Source: Glossina fuscipes (Eukaryota > Arthropoda > Insecta > Diptera > Glossinidae). Taken from it: DNA of 64,000 bases. Under the pieces are notes generated by a model. It was not told the DNA's origin. It did no database searches and saw only the letters and a program-made list of their open reading frames with translations. Both the position numbers and the translations under genes were made by a program. The stretch lies in assembly GCF_014805625.2 (NCBI RefSeq), contig NW_023998414.1, positions 10,003,228-10,067,227 on the forward strand, given 5' to 3'. Below, piece by piece: positions 12,486 through 24,950 of the stretch (its first letter is position 1; every line of letters starts with the position of its first letter).

Positions 12486-14164
12486 TGCTGTGCTGTGCTT
12501 GATATTTCCAATTATTCTAAAAATATTTATTTTATATTCACTGAAAAATAAAAGTGAACCGTTTGACTATACTCGCATATATACTCGTATAAATATTGTA
12601 ATAGGTTATGAAAAATGATGTCACGCGATATATGCTGCCATAGAGAGTTTTCTATTATCTTCGCCCGCAATCATAACAATTTGGTTTTTCAATTTTTATA
12701 ATTTATTTACAGCTCATCCCATCAATTCTATTATGATCAATTTCCATTATAAGACCAAACATATACATAAGTAAACTGTGCGCATATATATTATCTATGT
12801 ATATATGTATGCATATATGTGTACATATATATGTAAATTTGTGTATAACAATTCATTATTCACTATGTCCATTGTCTCAAAATGCAATTTTCATTATTTC
12901 ATGTACACGTGGTAATGTTGTTTATTCCTATGCTTGTATGTAGGTTTATTAATTAATTAAAAAAAAGTATTAAGCCTTTCAGACATTGTCCTCATCCCAA
13001 CTATTCAATTCGTATTCATTTATATTCATGCTTGCATCTATGATTAACGAATTGTTATTATTGCTAATGAGCTTATTATTTTTTAGACAAACAAAGTTAT
13101 TTGCATTTAGCATGAACGCAAGCTTACTATTATGAATACAAATACATGCGAGATTGTTTGTTTATTGTTCACCCAACGAGATACATCTTTAAATTATTCC
13201 CTTCTGCTTTTTCTAGCAATCATTCGCCGGTTTATATAGAGTGTATGACATAATTTGTGTTTCGCGTATACACACACACACACACACACACACATGTTTA
13301 TAAGTGTGCATGCAATTACTCTACAAATACAAGCATATATGCTTATAATGTAATTATGTTATATTTCCGCATTTCCTGCGTTTATCTTTTTTTCGCTTTT
13401 CTTTTCGTTTTTTTTTTTTTTTTTTAAAATTATCATTGCATGTGCTGCAGCCAATTTAAGCTGTTTGTTGGTTTGCAATGTATCTTAATAAGACTCAAAG
13501 TGTATATATATAAATATATTGTTTTTATTTTGGAAGCCGTTCGCAAACATTGCCTATAAACGTATACACGCTTGTATACATAAAAATATGTATATAAGTG
13601 TAGTTGAATGCGTTATTGCGGACCGTGCGATTTGTGTTAATGTGTTATTTGACTATAGGGCTTTTAATATGTACATTCCCCATTACACAGCGATCGGGAG
13701 TATACCATGATTATTGTTACGTTTGTAACTCGAAGGCACTTCACGGAAATATCCAATAAAAGATCTATACAAAGTATGCGCATCATTGGCAATACAATTT
13801 ATTCTTTATTTAGATCATTATATATCTGTCCAATTGTCTGGTCATTTGGATTTCTCGCATACGCAGTCATCTTGAAAATAACTAACTGTCTAAAATGTAT
13901 TAAGCTTACTAACAGTGATACAGTTAACAATTCGCTTATGTTATTGTTTTTGGAAACGATTTAAACCAATGAAGCGAACGCAGTGCCGTATCTTTAAGAA
14001 ATTTGTCGACACTTAGTACGATTATGGTCGTAATTTAGTCGTATCTAATGGAACATATATATAATAAATACATAACAAGCGAGTCACGGCCCACCATTAA
14101 CTATTCTATAGTATTTCGCTTAATGCAGTGATTGATATAGAAAATTGCCAAAGTAAGATATAAT
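12486..14164. other. AT-rich DNA, no gene seen
   Basis: Includes a (CA)n run of about 12 units at 13270-13294 and a T tract at 13408-13425. The two frames at 13519-13710 and 13707-13964 overlap end to start but carry no known domain. Confidence 0.5.
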
Positions 14165-14350
14165 GTGGGAAGTGATCGAAAAAGTGATCAGATCGAATAG
14201 CGTTCGTCCTCAAACCAAAATATACTTTGGTATACACAAATTTCACCAAATGTCGCGAAAATTGCGATTAATACCTATATGACGGACAGACGAACAAGCT
14301 TAGATTGACTCAGAATCAGTTTCTAGTCGGTGTAAAGTATTTCTACGTAA
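14165..14350 (-). repeat. Dispersed repeat R, fragment
   Basis: Reverse complement reads GATTCTGAGTCAATCTAAG, CTTGTTCGTCTGTCCGTC, then ATTTGGTGAAATTTGTGTATA and GAGGACGAACGCT. The same landmarks appear in order in the copy at 45.1 kb. Confidence 0.65.
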
Positions 14351-14819
14351 ATCCACAAGTGGTATGAAAGTCAACCAGTTTGGCAGTACCCAATGACTTA
14401 CAGGTAGACGGGTCCAAGCCTTACGAAATGCCGAGAAAGCGCTTTCTCACAACAAAATAATTGATTCAATTACCCAGGGAGATATGTTAAAAAAATTCAA
14501 TTTCTGGTTTTAAGCTCGGAAATGTTTTTAAAATATACATAACTCAATACGATTGTCTTTCGGTCTGTCTATCTCTATACATATATATATTCATTTATGG
14601 CATAAAACGAACTGCACAAACGACATAAGTCGTGCAAAATGTGATCGCATAAATAAAAAGCGATCATGTCACCCGCTTTGTCAATCGGTGTTGCTCCCTT
14701 AATGCTGTCAAAAATTAGACCATTCATCTATCTACGATAGGAATTTTATATATATTTCTTATTCTTTTATGCTATGCCATATATTGGCTGTTATTAAAGC
14801 TCACTTTCCATACAAAGGC

Positions 14820-14849
14820 AATAAATAAATAAATAAATAAATAAATAAA
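14820..14849. repeat. (AAAT)n microsatellite
   Basis: Seven AAAT units. Confidence 0.93.
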
Positions 14850-15506
14850 GGAAGAAGTAGTGAATCAATTTTATTAGAAATCACTTATACGGGGTGAGAG
14901 AGTGACAAGGGAAATAAGGCAAAGTTTTGAAATTGCATGAGCAAATATTCCGAGTTGTAGAGCAAAACGTAATGTCGTAACTAAGCTCAATATAGACTGG
15001 GTCACCCATTATCTCCCATATGTACATCTTCATTTATAGACGATGGGTGTCCGAAATTCGTTCTACGACGTCTACAACGTTTCTCAGTTGTTTTACTCAG
15101 CTTTCACACATAATATTAACGGTTTATATAAGATGAGATTTTTATGCTTGTTTTGTTTGTCTGTTTACATACATATAAATACTCATTAAGACATACAATG
15201 TGTTGTAGCAATTTAACAATTGAGGATAGTTGGTTATTTATTTAAATGGTTTGTTTGTTTGTTTTTTTCTTTTTTCTTTTTAATAGATTAAAGAGATTGT
15301 GTTTCGTGTGAAAGAAAGACAAATAAAAACAAAAACAAAAAAAATTAACTCTTTTTTTTTGCCAAGCAAAGTTACGATGTCACTAAAATCTTTTTAAAAT
15401 TTTAATTTTAACTGACTCGAATTTTCCGCTTTTCGTTACATATTAACGTACATGTATGTAATATCAATAAACATAAAAATTTTTACATGTAAAAGGATGA
15501 ACAGGC

Positions 15507-15617
15507 AAAAAAAAAAAAAAAAACAAAGAAAGAAAGAAAGAAAGACTGAAAACAGAAAAAGGAAAAGAGAAAGAAAACGAAAAGGAAAAGGAAAAGGGAA
15601 AGGGAAAGGGAAAAGCA
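15507..15617. repeat. Purine-rich tract with G runs
   Basis: An A tract, then five AAAG units, then AGAAAA-type sequence, ending with GG, GG, GGG, GGG, GGG runs spaced by A3-A4 (15582-15612). Nearly all purine for over 100 nt. The end could form a two-tetrad quadruplex. The 60-codon minus-strand frame rich in F, L and P is a by-product. Confidence 0.9.
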
Positions 15618-17115
15618 AGAAACTTTAATCATAATAAAATTTGCCTGACAAACTCATTATTTGGTAGTATATGATAAACAAATTATTCTTCTACGCTAAG
15701 AAATGTGTTTTCGCAGTCATTTGTTTTTAGCAATTAAGATAATAAATAAATAACTCGTCAAGGATTTTATATTTTTTAATTACGTCTTCCTGTAAAATTC
15801 TTTATATGCCTCAAAATCGACCTCTTGTATGCAATGCCTTCCGAAAATTTCGGTACGCATTTTATTCGACTTTGGTTCTATATAGGATGCAAGTATCAGT
15901 TGGTTACAGGTTCTCGTTCAATGCAATACGCACGCACGTGTGAGGAGATGAATCCCAACTAGCAGCATTTAAGGGACAGTGCGAAAAAATGCAACTGAAG
16001 TGATGCAAATGATTAAATAGGCTGAGAGAGCAAGTCTCGAAATAATTGCAAAGTTGTTTGCGAGATTTCGGGCAAAAAATATTAGCATAGGTTCCTCCGT
16101 CTTCAGCAAGAGCAAAATGATCTTCAACTTGGAGATTATTCTCCAGATCTGTATTCTTCTAATTAACTTTATTGCAGATCGACGCAATCGTATTTACCAT
16201 CAAAGATATGCGAAATGGGTTACCTCGCGGAACCACGAAACTTCTATCGCGAGGGCAATCACCCAAGTTACCCGAATGACAAAAGATCATCAACAATGAC
16301 TTTGCCTACTCCGGTTATTAAGCTACTCGCACAAATATATATTTTCGAGAACTTATTTATAAACCCAATATATTGGCACGTGTACGAACAATTGTTTGAA
16401 GAAGACAAACAACCCTTCAATCGATTTCACTAAAGTGACATGTAAGTTATCTGAACGTGCGAGAATATCGTGCACCATTATTAGCCCTACGTTTCGCGGT
16501 AATATCTTGAACTTGAGCTTTTGCAAGTTATGAAAAATATAATACATCACTCAATAAGTTCACAAAAACTTTGTTTTCTATTCAAATTGTTGTTGCATTA
16601 GATATTTTCAAAAATAAGCTTTAGTTGACATCCTTTACTACATGCAAAGAATTATGTAATTCTCTCTCAAAAAAAAAAATTCAAACTCTAAACTCCTTAC
16701 TTCTACTCATATCCGAATCTCCGTCAACTTTGTTAATTCAAAGCTAAACTAATAGCTCTTCGTGTGTATTGGTCAGATAATTTTAAAGAAATCGTCTGGA
16801 TGTTCTTAGAAACTTTGCTTCATTTTTGAACGCAGATAAGATCCTTTATTATCTCTTAAGGATTGTCCCACTAACTACATAGACATTTACATATTCTGCA
16901 AGTGTTAGAAAGATTTTGCATAAGCGCCACTTGTACCAAAATTTTGTTCTTGTCAGTAAACCATATATTACCCTTACCACCGTATCAGAGATTTATCGAT
17001 CGCAAAAACGCTGTCAAGTAACATATTTAAATCACAAACTAGTCTAAGTAATTTGGTTCGATAGGCGTCTATTGGCATTGGTTTAAAAGTTTGGAAATCC
17101 TTTTGTTTTTCATCT
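15618..17115. other. AT-rich DNA, no gene assigned
   Basis: Overlapping frames of 65-81 codons on both strands between 15969 and 16550, with somewhat higher GC than the surroundings, suggest a decayed element. I could not match either strand to a family. Confidence 0.45.
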
Positions 17116-17376
17116 TCAGTCAGTGACGGAATATCTCCAGAAGCTGCATGGAGGTGTAATACGATAATGGTCAGAAAGGAGTCAGCAAAGAGGTAGGGCG
17201 GGTATAGATGCAGTCTTGTCTATGTGTGCCCTATTGGTAAGTGTTCTGCCTTTACCGTTCTGAGCACTCACTATATAGTTACGACCAAACCAAACTCAGC
17301 CGCAGATAAGATTCGAACCTGCGAACACTAAACTTGGTATCCCCGATTCTTACCTACTAGGATACTCGCGCGGATG
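17116..17376 (-). repeat. tRNA-derived SINE-like copy S1, near full length
   Basis: On the minus strand the A box TATCCTAGTAG (17354-17364) is followed 45 nt later by the B box GGTTCGAATCT (17309-17319), which fits the Pol III consensus well. The body follows: GGTCGTAACTATATAGTGAGTGCTCAG, then GGTAAAGGCAGAACACTTACCAAT and GGGCACACAT (read in pieces). The far end has GTGACGG and CAGTCAGT, as in other copies. Flanking duplications are not resolved. Confidence 0.75.
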
Positions 17377-17564
17377 TTAAATCTAATTAAAAAGTATTTA
17401 TGAAAATATTTAACAGTTTTCATTAATTGTTTCTCGCTCTTGCGGTCGTGATCGGAACGGAAAGCCGTTTGGAGGGCATATTCCTTGCGACACACTTACG
17501 AAACTTGGCGTTTGTGTCAAGAAACATGTTAGGTAAGCATGGAGACATACTTTCCATAACAAAA

Positions 17565-17567
<3 letters not shown>

Positions 17568-17599
<32 letters not shown>
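17568..17599. repeat. (TA)n microsatellite
   Basis: Sixteen TA units. It creates part of the 93-codon minus-strand frame at 17410-17691. Confidence 0.95.
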
Positions 17600-17600
<1 letters not shown>

Positions 17601-18499
17601 CCGACATCAATATCTTACATGTATATCTTGCACACGTAAATATATATGTAGATATGTACATGCATGTATCAATATATGTGCAAATTAACACATCTCGAGC
17701 TTGAATATTACATATGAAATGATAAAATTAAAAGTATAAAAATTTTAAAATCCCAAAGTTTCTTTTAGCAATGTATTATTAAATTAAAAGAAATATTTTC
17801 GTTTTAAATTGTGATTTTTTTCTTATTCACAATATCTTAAAATTCAATTCAATTAGCATAACAAGTTTTTTAGACTTAAACCAGTTGTTCCCAACATTTT
17901 TTTTTTTTTTTTTTTTTTCTTTGCAATGATCTGATCATTCATCTTAAATATAAAATGCATGTAACAACATATGTAACAAAGCTTTGATTATTATTGTGTA
18001 CACAAAAGCCTTGAATTGATCGGAGTTTAATTCTAATCTGAGGGATTTTTTATTAAATCAGCCTCCTATGGACTAGAGAAAGTTACAACAACACGCTGTA
18101 TATAGTTCAAATTCACAGTTAAGGCTTATATACGTTTAGATATTTTGAATATTCGTAGTTTGTTCGTTCAACACTTTTTTGTTGTTCGTTCTTTGCATAG
18201 AGGAAAGATTGAAGACTCATATGAGAAGGAATTTTTTTATTTTAAATTAAAATTTCTCACAAAAAATTCTCTTCTTAACTTCAAATTTCTGAAGCCTAAT
18301 TATGGTTTATATGATGGGATTGGTAGAGTGTACACAACATTTCTTATTTCTGATCTCTAAGAACTCTATAGCCCAAGGTTCAACTTAACTTTTATAAATC
18401 GTACTTCTCCGAAACCCTTTAATAAATTTAAAATAGTAAGCGTAACAGTAATAGTAACAGTAAGTAAGTAAATTTCAAGGGCGTTACAGTTCCATTTCA
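17600..18499. other. AT-rich DNA, no gene seen
   Basis: A 22-nt T run at 17897-17918; otherwise unremarkable. Confidence 0.55.
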
Positions 18500-18643
18500 T
18501 CTTAGCTATACTGAGTGCTCGCTCGGTAAATACATAAAGAATGTGTCGACTGCGCACACAAAACTATTTCTTTCTCTTTCCTCTCTTATATCTGACGGTC
18601 ACAGTGTTACACTAATAGCGGATATCACCTGAGTGACTGATCA
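18500..18643 (+). repeat. SINE-like copy S2, 3' half only
   Basis: CTGAGTGCTCGCTCGGTAAA, the pyrimidine tract TTTCTTTCTCTTTCCTCTC, CGGTCACAGTGTTACAC and GAGTGACTGATCA align with the second half of copies S4, S5 and S9. The tRNA-like head is missing. Confidence 0.65.
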
Positions 18644-19770
18644 TATTAAAACACAACAAAAATTCCAGGCCTTGATGACTTATTTTGTTACAATGTTTTT
18701 ATAGTTCAAGTGCGTTAGTTGATCCAATGATCGAACAGAGAATAAAAAAGAGTATAAGGAGAAATACATGGGCCTTGAAGAATTACTGTCTGTGTGTATA
18801 TGTTTTGCACTGATGGCAACATCATTAGATCGAATTAATTATATCGTCTAACTCTCAAAGGACTCAGATTCTTTGTAGATCTACTGGGATAGCAGCAGCA
18901 GAGTAGAGAGAGAATTCCTGTGTAACGTACTTTTACCATGAAAAACCGTAATATGGTACCGAATACCAAATATACACATCAATCAAATGGGAAAGAAGCG
19001 AAACATAAGAAGTACGTACAAGAAGCAAACGGGCCTTATTCTATGGCAGGGTATGGGCACTTGAAGTGCGTCTTCCTTCAAAACGATTCTTTCGATTCTT
19101 TTTATTCAAATTTCTTACTGTATTTTTAATATGTTATTCTGCAGAGAGATATGTAGTATTATCGTAGAGTAACTTTTTTTGCAGTTCTTGAGACGAACAT
19201 TCGCCAGTTGCATAATAATCAAGATTTTCCAAAAAAATTCTACGTATTTCTCTAGATGCACGTGTACAGATTAAATATTTATTTATTTTTTTTCTTTGGG
19301 TTTATATTCGAATTTACCTTAATGGAGCCGTGGGCCGTAGGACGTCTTAAGTTGTTTAAGTGCTTCGCGAGAATGGGGTTCGTGTTGCCATCTTTTGATA
19401 TTTTGCCAAATACTTTTAGTATTAGAAGGTTATGGACGTACGCGGGCATAGTGATTGATCGGTTGGAATGGGTTCCGTTCGAAATGGATTCTCACTAAAT
19501 GGTTGCAAATACAAAATACATTTATAATCTGTTTCAATATTAATTATTCTATAAGCTTATTTTTGAGATTGTCACGTTGTTCTATTTCTTTAAACTTTAA
19601 TGTTACGTTAATCTGAAGAATTTTGATTCAATTCGAAAGGATTTTGATCATTGCTTAATTGAGCGATTTCGATGTGTTTCAAAGTGCGCGACATATAAGA
19701 AATATTTTCTCAATATTGTTGGGTAATTATTTACCTTTCCAACGCAATCAAATTGATTAATTAATGTATT
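18644..19770. other. AT-rich DNA with a GC-richer ORF of unknown nature
   Basis: The plus-strand frame at 19256-19498 (80 codons) has a second half (about 19320-19498) clearly richer in GC than its surroundings. It encodes WAVGRLKLFKCFARMGF and DRLEWVPFEMDSH but no domain I know. It may be a relic of an unrecognised element or of a host exon. Confidence 0.35.
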
Positions 19771-19780
19771 TTGTTGCTGC

Positions 19781-19811
<31 letters not shown>

Positions 19812-19812
19812 G
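19771..19812. repeat. (TTG)n triplet repeat
   Basis: About twelve TTG units with two CTG near the start (opposite strand CAA/CAG). No open glutamine frame extends usefully on the minus strand. Confidence 0.93.
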
Positions 19813-19961
19813 ATTGTATTCTTACTAAGACGTATAAATGTAAAGTAAAGCGAAATTTATTACAGCTGTTATGAAATTTTGCATTGCAGAGATAATAGAG
19901 AATTTTGATTTCAAATGATCTCAGAGTGCACTATCAATTTCTGCTATTACAGTCGGGAAAT

Positions 19962-20010
19962 TTATTATTATTATTTTTTTAATTATTATTATTATTATTA
20001 TTATTATTAT
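19962..20010. repeat. (ATT)n triplet repeat
   Basis: ATT units with one T-rich interruption near 19980. Confidence 0.9.
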
Positions 20011-20059
20011 AAATTTAGCCAGAGAATAAAAATTCAAAGACTAAAGTCTTAAAGCACTA

Positions 20060-20170
20060 GCATCGAAGGTTTTCGGCTTTATTAACAACTCTACTGCAAT
20101 TGAGATTTGAACCCGCGACCATTGAGTTGCTAGTCGAGACTCTTGGCTACTCGGCCACTCAGGCAGAAGT
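20060..20170 (-). repeat. SINE-like copy S3, tRNA-like head
   Basis: On the minus strand TGGCCGAGTAG (20147-20157) is an A box and GGTTCAAATCT (20103-20113) a B box, 44 nt apart. That is the spacing of a tRNA without a long variable arm. Upstream of the A box is GCCTGAG. The best-preserved head in the window; the downstream body is truncated or too eroded to follow. As an alternative it could be a decayed tRNA gene, but the other copies favour a SINE. Confidence 0.75.
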
Positions 20171-20502
20171 TAAGGGTCTGGAATGTCAAATGCTACTATA
20201 AATGATTTTTACGTTAAAATTTTGAATGCTTTCCACCATCGTAACCGAAGCCGGTTCATAGCAGTCGACTCGATCTTAATTTGAATATTGTACACACATA
20301 CACAAGGCATCGACAGCGGGTCGATAATCGGCAGTTGTCGAATTTACTCTCGATATCTCAATATATTTATGAATCCTAATTGTACCAAGTATTCTTATAA
20401 CGAATCATGTCACGATGTGCATCTCAGTCACCTATAAGAATCGTGAGAATGACTCACCAAAATAATTGCATTAAATTTATTATTCACGCAAGCTCCGCCC
20501 CA

Positions 20503-20715
20503 ACACTCTCAATCATTCAGTAGACGTGCCCGATTCGTGGAATACGGTGACGGGAAAGAGAAAGGTGGGCGTTGTCTAGCGGGCGTGTGTCCAATTGTTA
20601 AGTGTTATGCCTTCAACGACTGGGCCCTCACTATAACTATGACCAAACTAAACCCGATCGCATTAAGATTAAAAGTTGCGAGCACTGGCTTTATAATCGC
20701 GATTTTTTCCTATTC
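20503..20715 (-). repeat. SINE-like copy S4
   Basis: Minus strand: TTTGGTCATAGTTATAGTGA, CAGTCGTTGAAGGCATAACA, CTTAACAATTGGACACACG, CCCGCTAGACAACGCC, TTTCTCTTTCCCGTCACCGTA. The head is weak (the B-box region reads AACTTTTAATCTTAA). The body serves as the reference for comparing other copies. Confidence 0.75.
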
Positions 20716-22775
20716 GGTAACTTTATATGTATGTTCTTCTGAATATATATAAAGGATAGATATTTTGTCTAAATTTTGACTTTGAAAGTTATGCCAGCAT
20801 AAGGAAGATATAGATATTGAAAAGTTCGCGTATTTCATACGAATACAAAACTTTTCTTGTTTTCGAATGATTTCAATATAAATATATTTGAATAGCCGAG
20901 CGAATACGGACTTTAAAGCGCCTCCAACCTAACGATCCCGATAACGAAAGCGATATTCTCTTTAGAGAGAAATTTTTCATTCGCTGTAACGGTAACAAAT
21001 GTGTTTTATGAGAGCTCTTTTAAACACACATTAAGAACTCATGACCCAAACCTTTTTGGCTCTCATTAATTGCGAGGGACATGTGTTAACACGTTTATAC
21101 ATATATATATATACAAAGAAGAAATAATAATAATAAACTTACTTATAATTGTTATTAATCCACAATTTATGCTCGTTGAATATATATATAAAAAAAATAA
21201 ATAAAAAAAAAAAAAACGAAGAAACATCAAGAACAACAAAATAAAGAAACATAAGAATGTGTGTTGGCTTGTGTTGTTTGCTAATTGTTGTGGTCGAGAT
21301 TAATGAAAAAAATTTTGTAAACAACAACGATTAAGAAAACGGCACAATCATTATAGAACACAGAGAGCCATGCTGGATACACCGTTTGTTTGGTTTTATT
21401 TTTTTTTTTTTGCGAAAAAATTTTTTCAATTTCAATAAATGATTTCTGCGCACAATATGAAACACAAATGAAAATAACAACAAAAAAAAAAAAAATCAAA
21501 AACGACAATAAAAATCAAGTTTTACTTTCGAAAAAACAAGAAAAAATAAAATTTTTTTTTTCTTTTCATTAAATTAACATTAATTTTGTATAGAAGCACT
21601 GGGATCAATAGTGAGTATAGGGTATAGAGAGGATAAGCCATGTATAACATAAACCTCTCGCTCTCGCTTTTTTTCGTTTATTTTCTGAGCTTTTAATGCA
21701 AGCACTGATAATAAACCAAATCATTATATTTGCATACGAACACGTAAGTGTGTGTGTGTATGTATGTATGTGCGTATTTATCGATATACGAAATCTGCGT
21801 AAATCATGAATTCTTGATTGTATTCTAATTGTTGTTATTATTATTATTATTATTATTTATAATTTTCGTTATGTATACATATATATATATATTTAATTTT
21901 TATTTTTAAAATTTACTTTACGTTTAAATTTTTCCTTTTTTTTTCCTTTGTATTACTATTCGAAGCACTTTTTAATATTTTTGACATTTAACACTTGATT
22001 ATAATTATTATTATTATGATTAACTTTTTCAATGCAGACAAGACAAGCGAAGAAAAAAAAAAAAATAAAATAAAAAAGAAGCGAAACGGGCGCTGATAAC
22101 ACAATTAATTATAACGTATTTTAAAGATTTATTTTAATAATTTTGCATATAAATATTTCATATAAATTTTTCATCTGAGCGAACGTTGTGTATAAATCGT
22201 TTTTTGTATAGTAAATTTTTTTTTTTTTTTGTGTCATTTTTCACGTTATACAAGAAAACAGCAACAAAAATTAAAAAAAACAAAAAACAAAAAAAAAAAC
22301 AAATGAAATAAAATAAAACAAACGAGCAACGTAAATATTTTTTTTTCGTATTTAAATTAAAGTTTATTTTATTAATATTATTATAATTATTATTATTATT
22401 ATTACTATTATTGTTTGGAGAGACAGGCGTACACACACACGATCGATGGATTAAGTCTTGTTTTCCTTTCTTCTTCTAAACGAATTCGAACGTATACGGA
22501 TTTATTTCTTGTTTTAGTTTTGCTCGTGAGTTCTTCAGTCCGTTCAAAACGGTATCTCGCTATTGACTAAAATACTATAAAACAAAACCAACACATTTTT
22601 CCCATATGTTGACTTCTCTGTTATTTTGTATGTTATTATTGTTCTTGTTTGTTGTTGCTATTATTGTTGTTGTACATTTTATATAGTTGCTTCGGCGCCG
22701 TTGCATTTGTCATAATGATCATGGTGATGATCGTCGTTTTTATCGTTATCATTATTATGGATAGTGTATTAACTT

Positions 22776-22777
<2 letters not shown>

Positions 22778-22813
<36 letters not shown>

Positions 22814-22816
22814 CAA
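22778..22816 (+). repeat. (CAG)n opa-type repeat
   Basis: Ten CAG, then CAA CAG CAA. In the CAG frame the reading stays open from just after a TAG (22775-22777) to a TAA after 22960. It gives Q13, then PTKQHQDPVHNNDDDDDRN, about 61 codons, but with no ATG before the repeat. An exon entered by splicing at the preceding AG is possible, but the upstream pyrimidine tract is poor. Confidence 0.85.
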
Positions 22817-22981
22817 CCAACAAAACAGCACCAAGACCCTGTTCATAATAATGACGACGATGATGATCGTAATGCTTATGATCGTTTCATGTACTTCGTG
22901 CTTCTGCTCTTGGGTAAAATAATTTTTATGGAAGAAATTCATTCGCATTGTATATATAAATAAATGAAAGTCTGTTTTTCT

Positions 22982-22982
<1 letters not shown>

Positions 22983-23030
<48 letters not shown>
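22983..23030. repeat. Poly-T tract, 48 nt
   Basis: The longest pure homopolymer in the window. It causes the lysine-rich minus-strand frames at 22769-23150, which are not genes. Confidence 0.93.
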
Positions 23031-23031
<1 letters not shown>

Positions 23032-24950
23032 TTTGTTTTCGCCCATCTCTGTAAGAGTAAACAAACAAATAAACAAATAAACAGACCAACAAACAAACTG
23101 ACAAATAGACGGACAAATATATTATTACTATTTATTATCACGACTAACACAAAAAACTTGTAGTTTATTGTTCCTCTCTTTATAGCTTATGTTTTATGTA
23201 TTTTTCTCTGTATATTTTCGTATATATATCGTTAGGTGTTACTAAGTAAAAGTTTCTTTTGTTAAATATTTTTATCTTATATGTGAATATGTAACCTACT
23301 GTTCCCATACTCTTTACTAAGATTCCATTAACTTCCTCCATATTTAAACATTTATATTTGTTTCTTTGGCTTTCCTATTAAATCGTACTGACCAAATTAA
23401 GCAGTGTACCTATAATTCGCTGTAATCCGCGCAGCTAGCGTAATAAAATGTGTTTTTTTTTTTTTTTTTTTTTTTTGTTATCTTCATTTACTTATTTATA
23501 ATTTTTTTGCTTTCTGTAGAAGTCATGTATGGCTTAAAGAAAAGCAACCAACGTATAAGGTGTAGATCGTAAAATGATTACAAAGAGAAAGAGATCTCTG
23601 CAGCATTTCTTAGACAAAGACAAAAACATTATTGGTTTTTGGTTTTTGGAAAAGATCTTTAGCAACATGCTGCAGAAAGTGAATCGCAATAAAAACAAGT
23701 TTATTACATCGAAGATATGCAGCATAGATTGGTTACAGCAACAGCTTGCAAAAAAGTCATATTATAAATAAGTAAATACATACGTGTGTGTGTATTTTGG
23801 CCACGTTTAAGCAAAAACAAATAATAATGCATTTAAATGCATGCAATGTAAAACAAAAATGTAACAATGTATTATTTTGTGTTTTGTGTAAGCGAAACGT
23901 TCGCAAAAAATGTTGCTGCAACCAATTTATCCCTTTTTCATATGTTCGTTCGTATGTTCGTATGTGCATTTGAAGAGTGTTGAAAAATTTTTGTAAGTGA
24001 ATAGTGTTAAAAAATCATTTTTCTATTCGAACGGAATCCGCCTGAACTTACAAACATAGTACGACTATTGTCACATTATCTCTCCGCGCATTTTTAATTA
24101 AAGTCGTAACTAAATTATCGCTTTGCACGCAAACAAAATTTTTGTGTGTGAATTTTGAAGACAGCAAACATTTCATTTTAACCACCTCTTTACGTTACGC
24201 TCCTATTATAATATTATTCCTTTACATATTTGACGCGCATGAAAACCATTCGAATAATGACATCAACAAAGGCAAAGAAAGAAGAACGACAAACAACTCA
24301 CAAAAACAATGTTCCCATTAAATAAATTAATTCCTTTACCGCTTTTTTTTTTTTTTTCCTTTTCGTTTACACAACGACTGCATCTGAACCACTAATGTTA
24401 AGCAAGCAAATATTAAAATTTCACTAACAATAATAACGAAACGAGCGACTTTAAAAAAAGGTTTGAAAATGCACATAAACCTATCTGGTATGTTTGTTTG
24501 TTTGTTTGCCAACAAAGTAATAGAGTTCATACGGGCCGAAAATTTTAAAAATACAAAAAAATTCAAAAAAAAAAAAAAAAAAAAATATCGGAACAAGACA
24601 TTGAAATATTATATTCAGTTAAGGAAAACGAGAACTTGCTCTCCTTACAAGGAAAAAAAAAATTACAATTTTTTTAACCAAACAATTTTTTGCCGCCTTC
24701 ACCCAAAAGTCTGGTCTTTGCGATCCTCTGCTCACTCTTGAAATGTTTTTAAAAGAAAATTGGCCACGATCTCGAACACTTGAATTCGCGCGGATATCGA
24801 CAGGTTAGCACATAATTATTTATGCTAATGCACCTATGTATGGCTTTGCAATCGTTGTAAATCGAAAGATAGACAAGAAGAAAAAAAAAAAAATTAAATT
24901 TTTATTTTAAATGAAAGCAGAGATATTTCTTCGGCAGACTTAACACACTC

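Larger units (their letters stand above)
20716..24950. other. Block rich in homopolymers and triplet repeats, no gene
   Basis: From about 21.1 to 24.8 kb nearly every 100 nt contains a T or A run, an ATT/TTA array (21835-21858, 22371-22411), a CAG run or AAACA/AAATA repeats (23060-23105). No transposon or SINE remnant was recognised inside. Such texture fits a long 3' UTR or intron of a fly gene, but no coding exon anchors that reading. Confidence 0.6.

Noticed and set aside
15969..16550. Cluster of overlapping frames as a transposase
   Set aside because: I could not find catalytic motifs or family wording on either strand.
20100..20166. Functional tRNA gene on the minus strand
   Set aside because: A and B boxes are present, but the sequence does not close into a full acceptor stem by eye and related copies continue into a common body, so a SINE fits better.
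22769..23150. Lysine- and leucine-rich minus-strand frames
   Set aside because: Produced by the 48-nt T run and the CAG repeat read in reverse.
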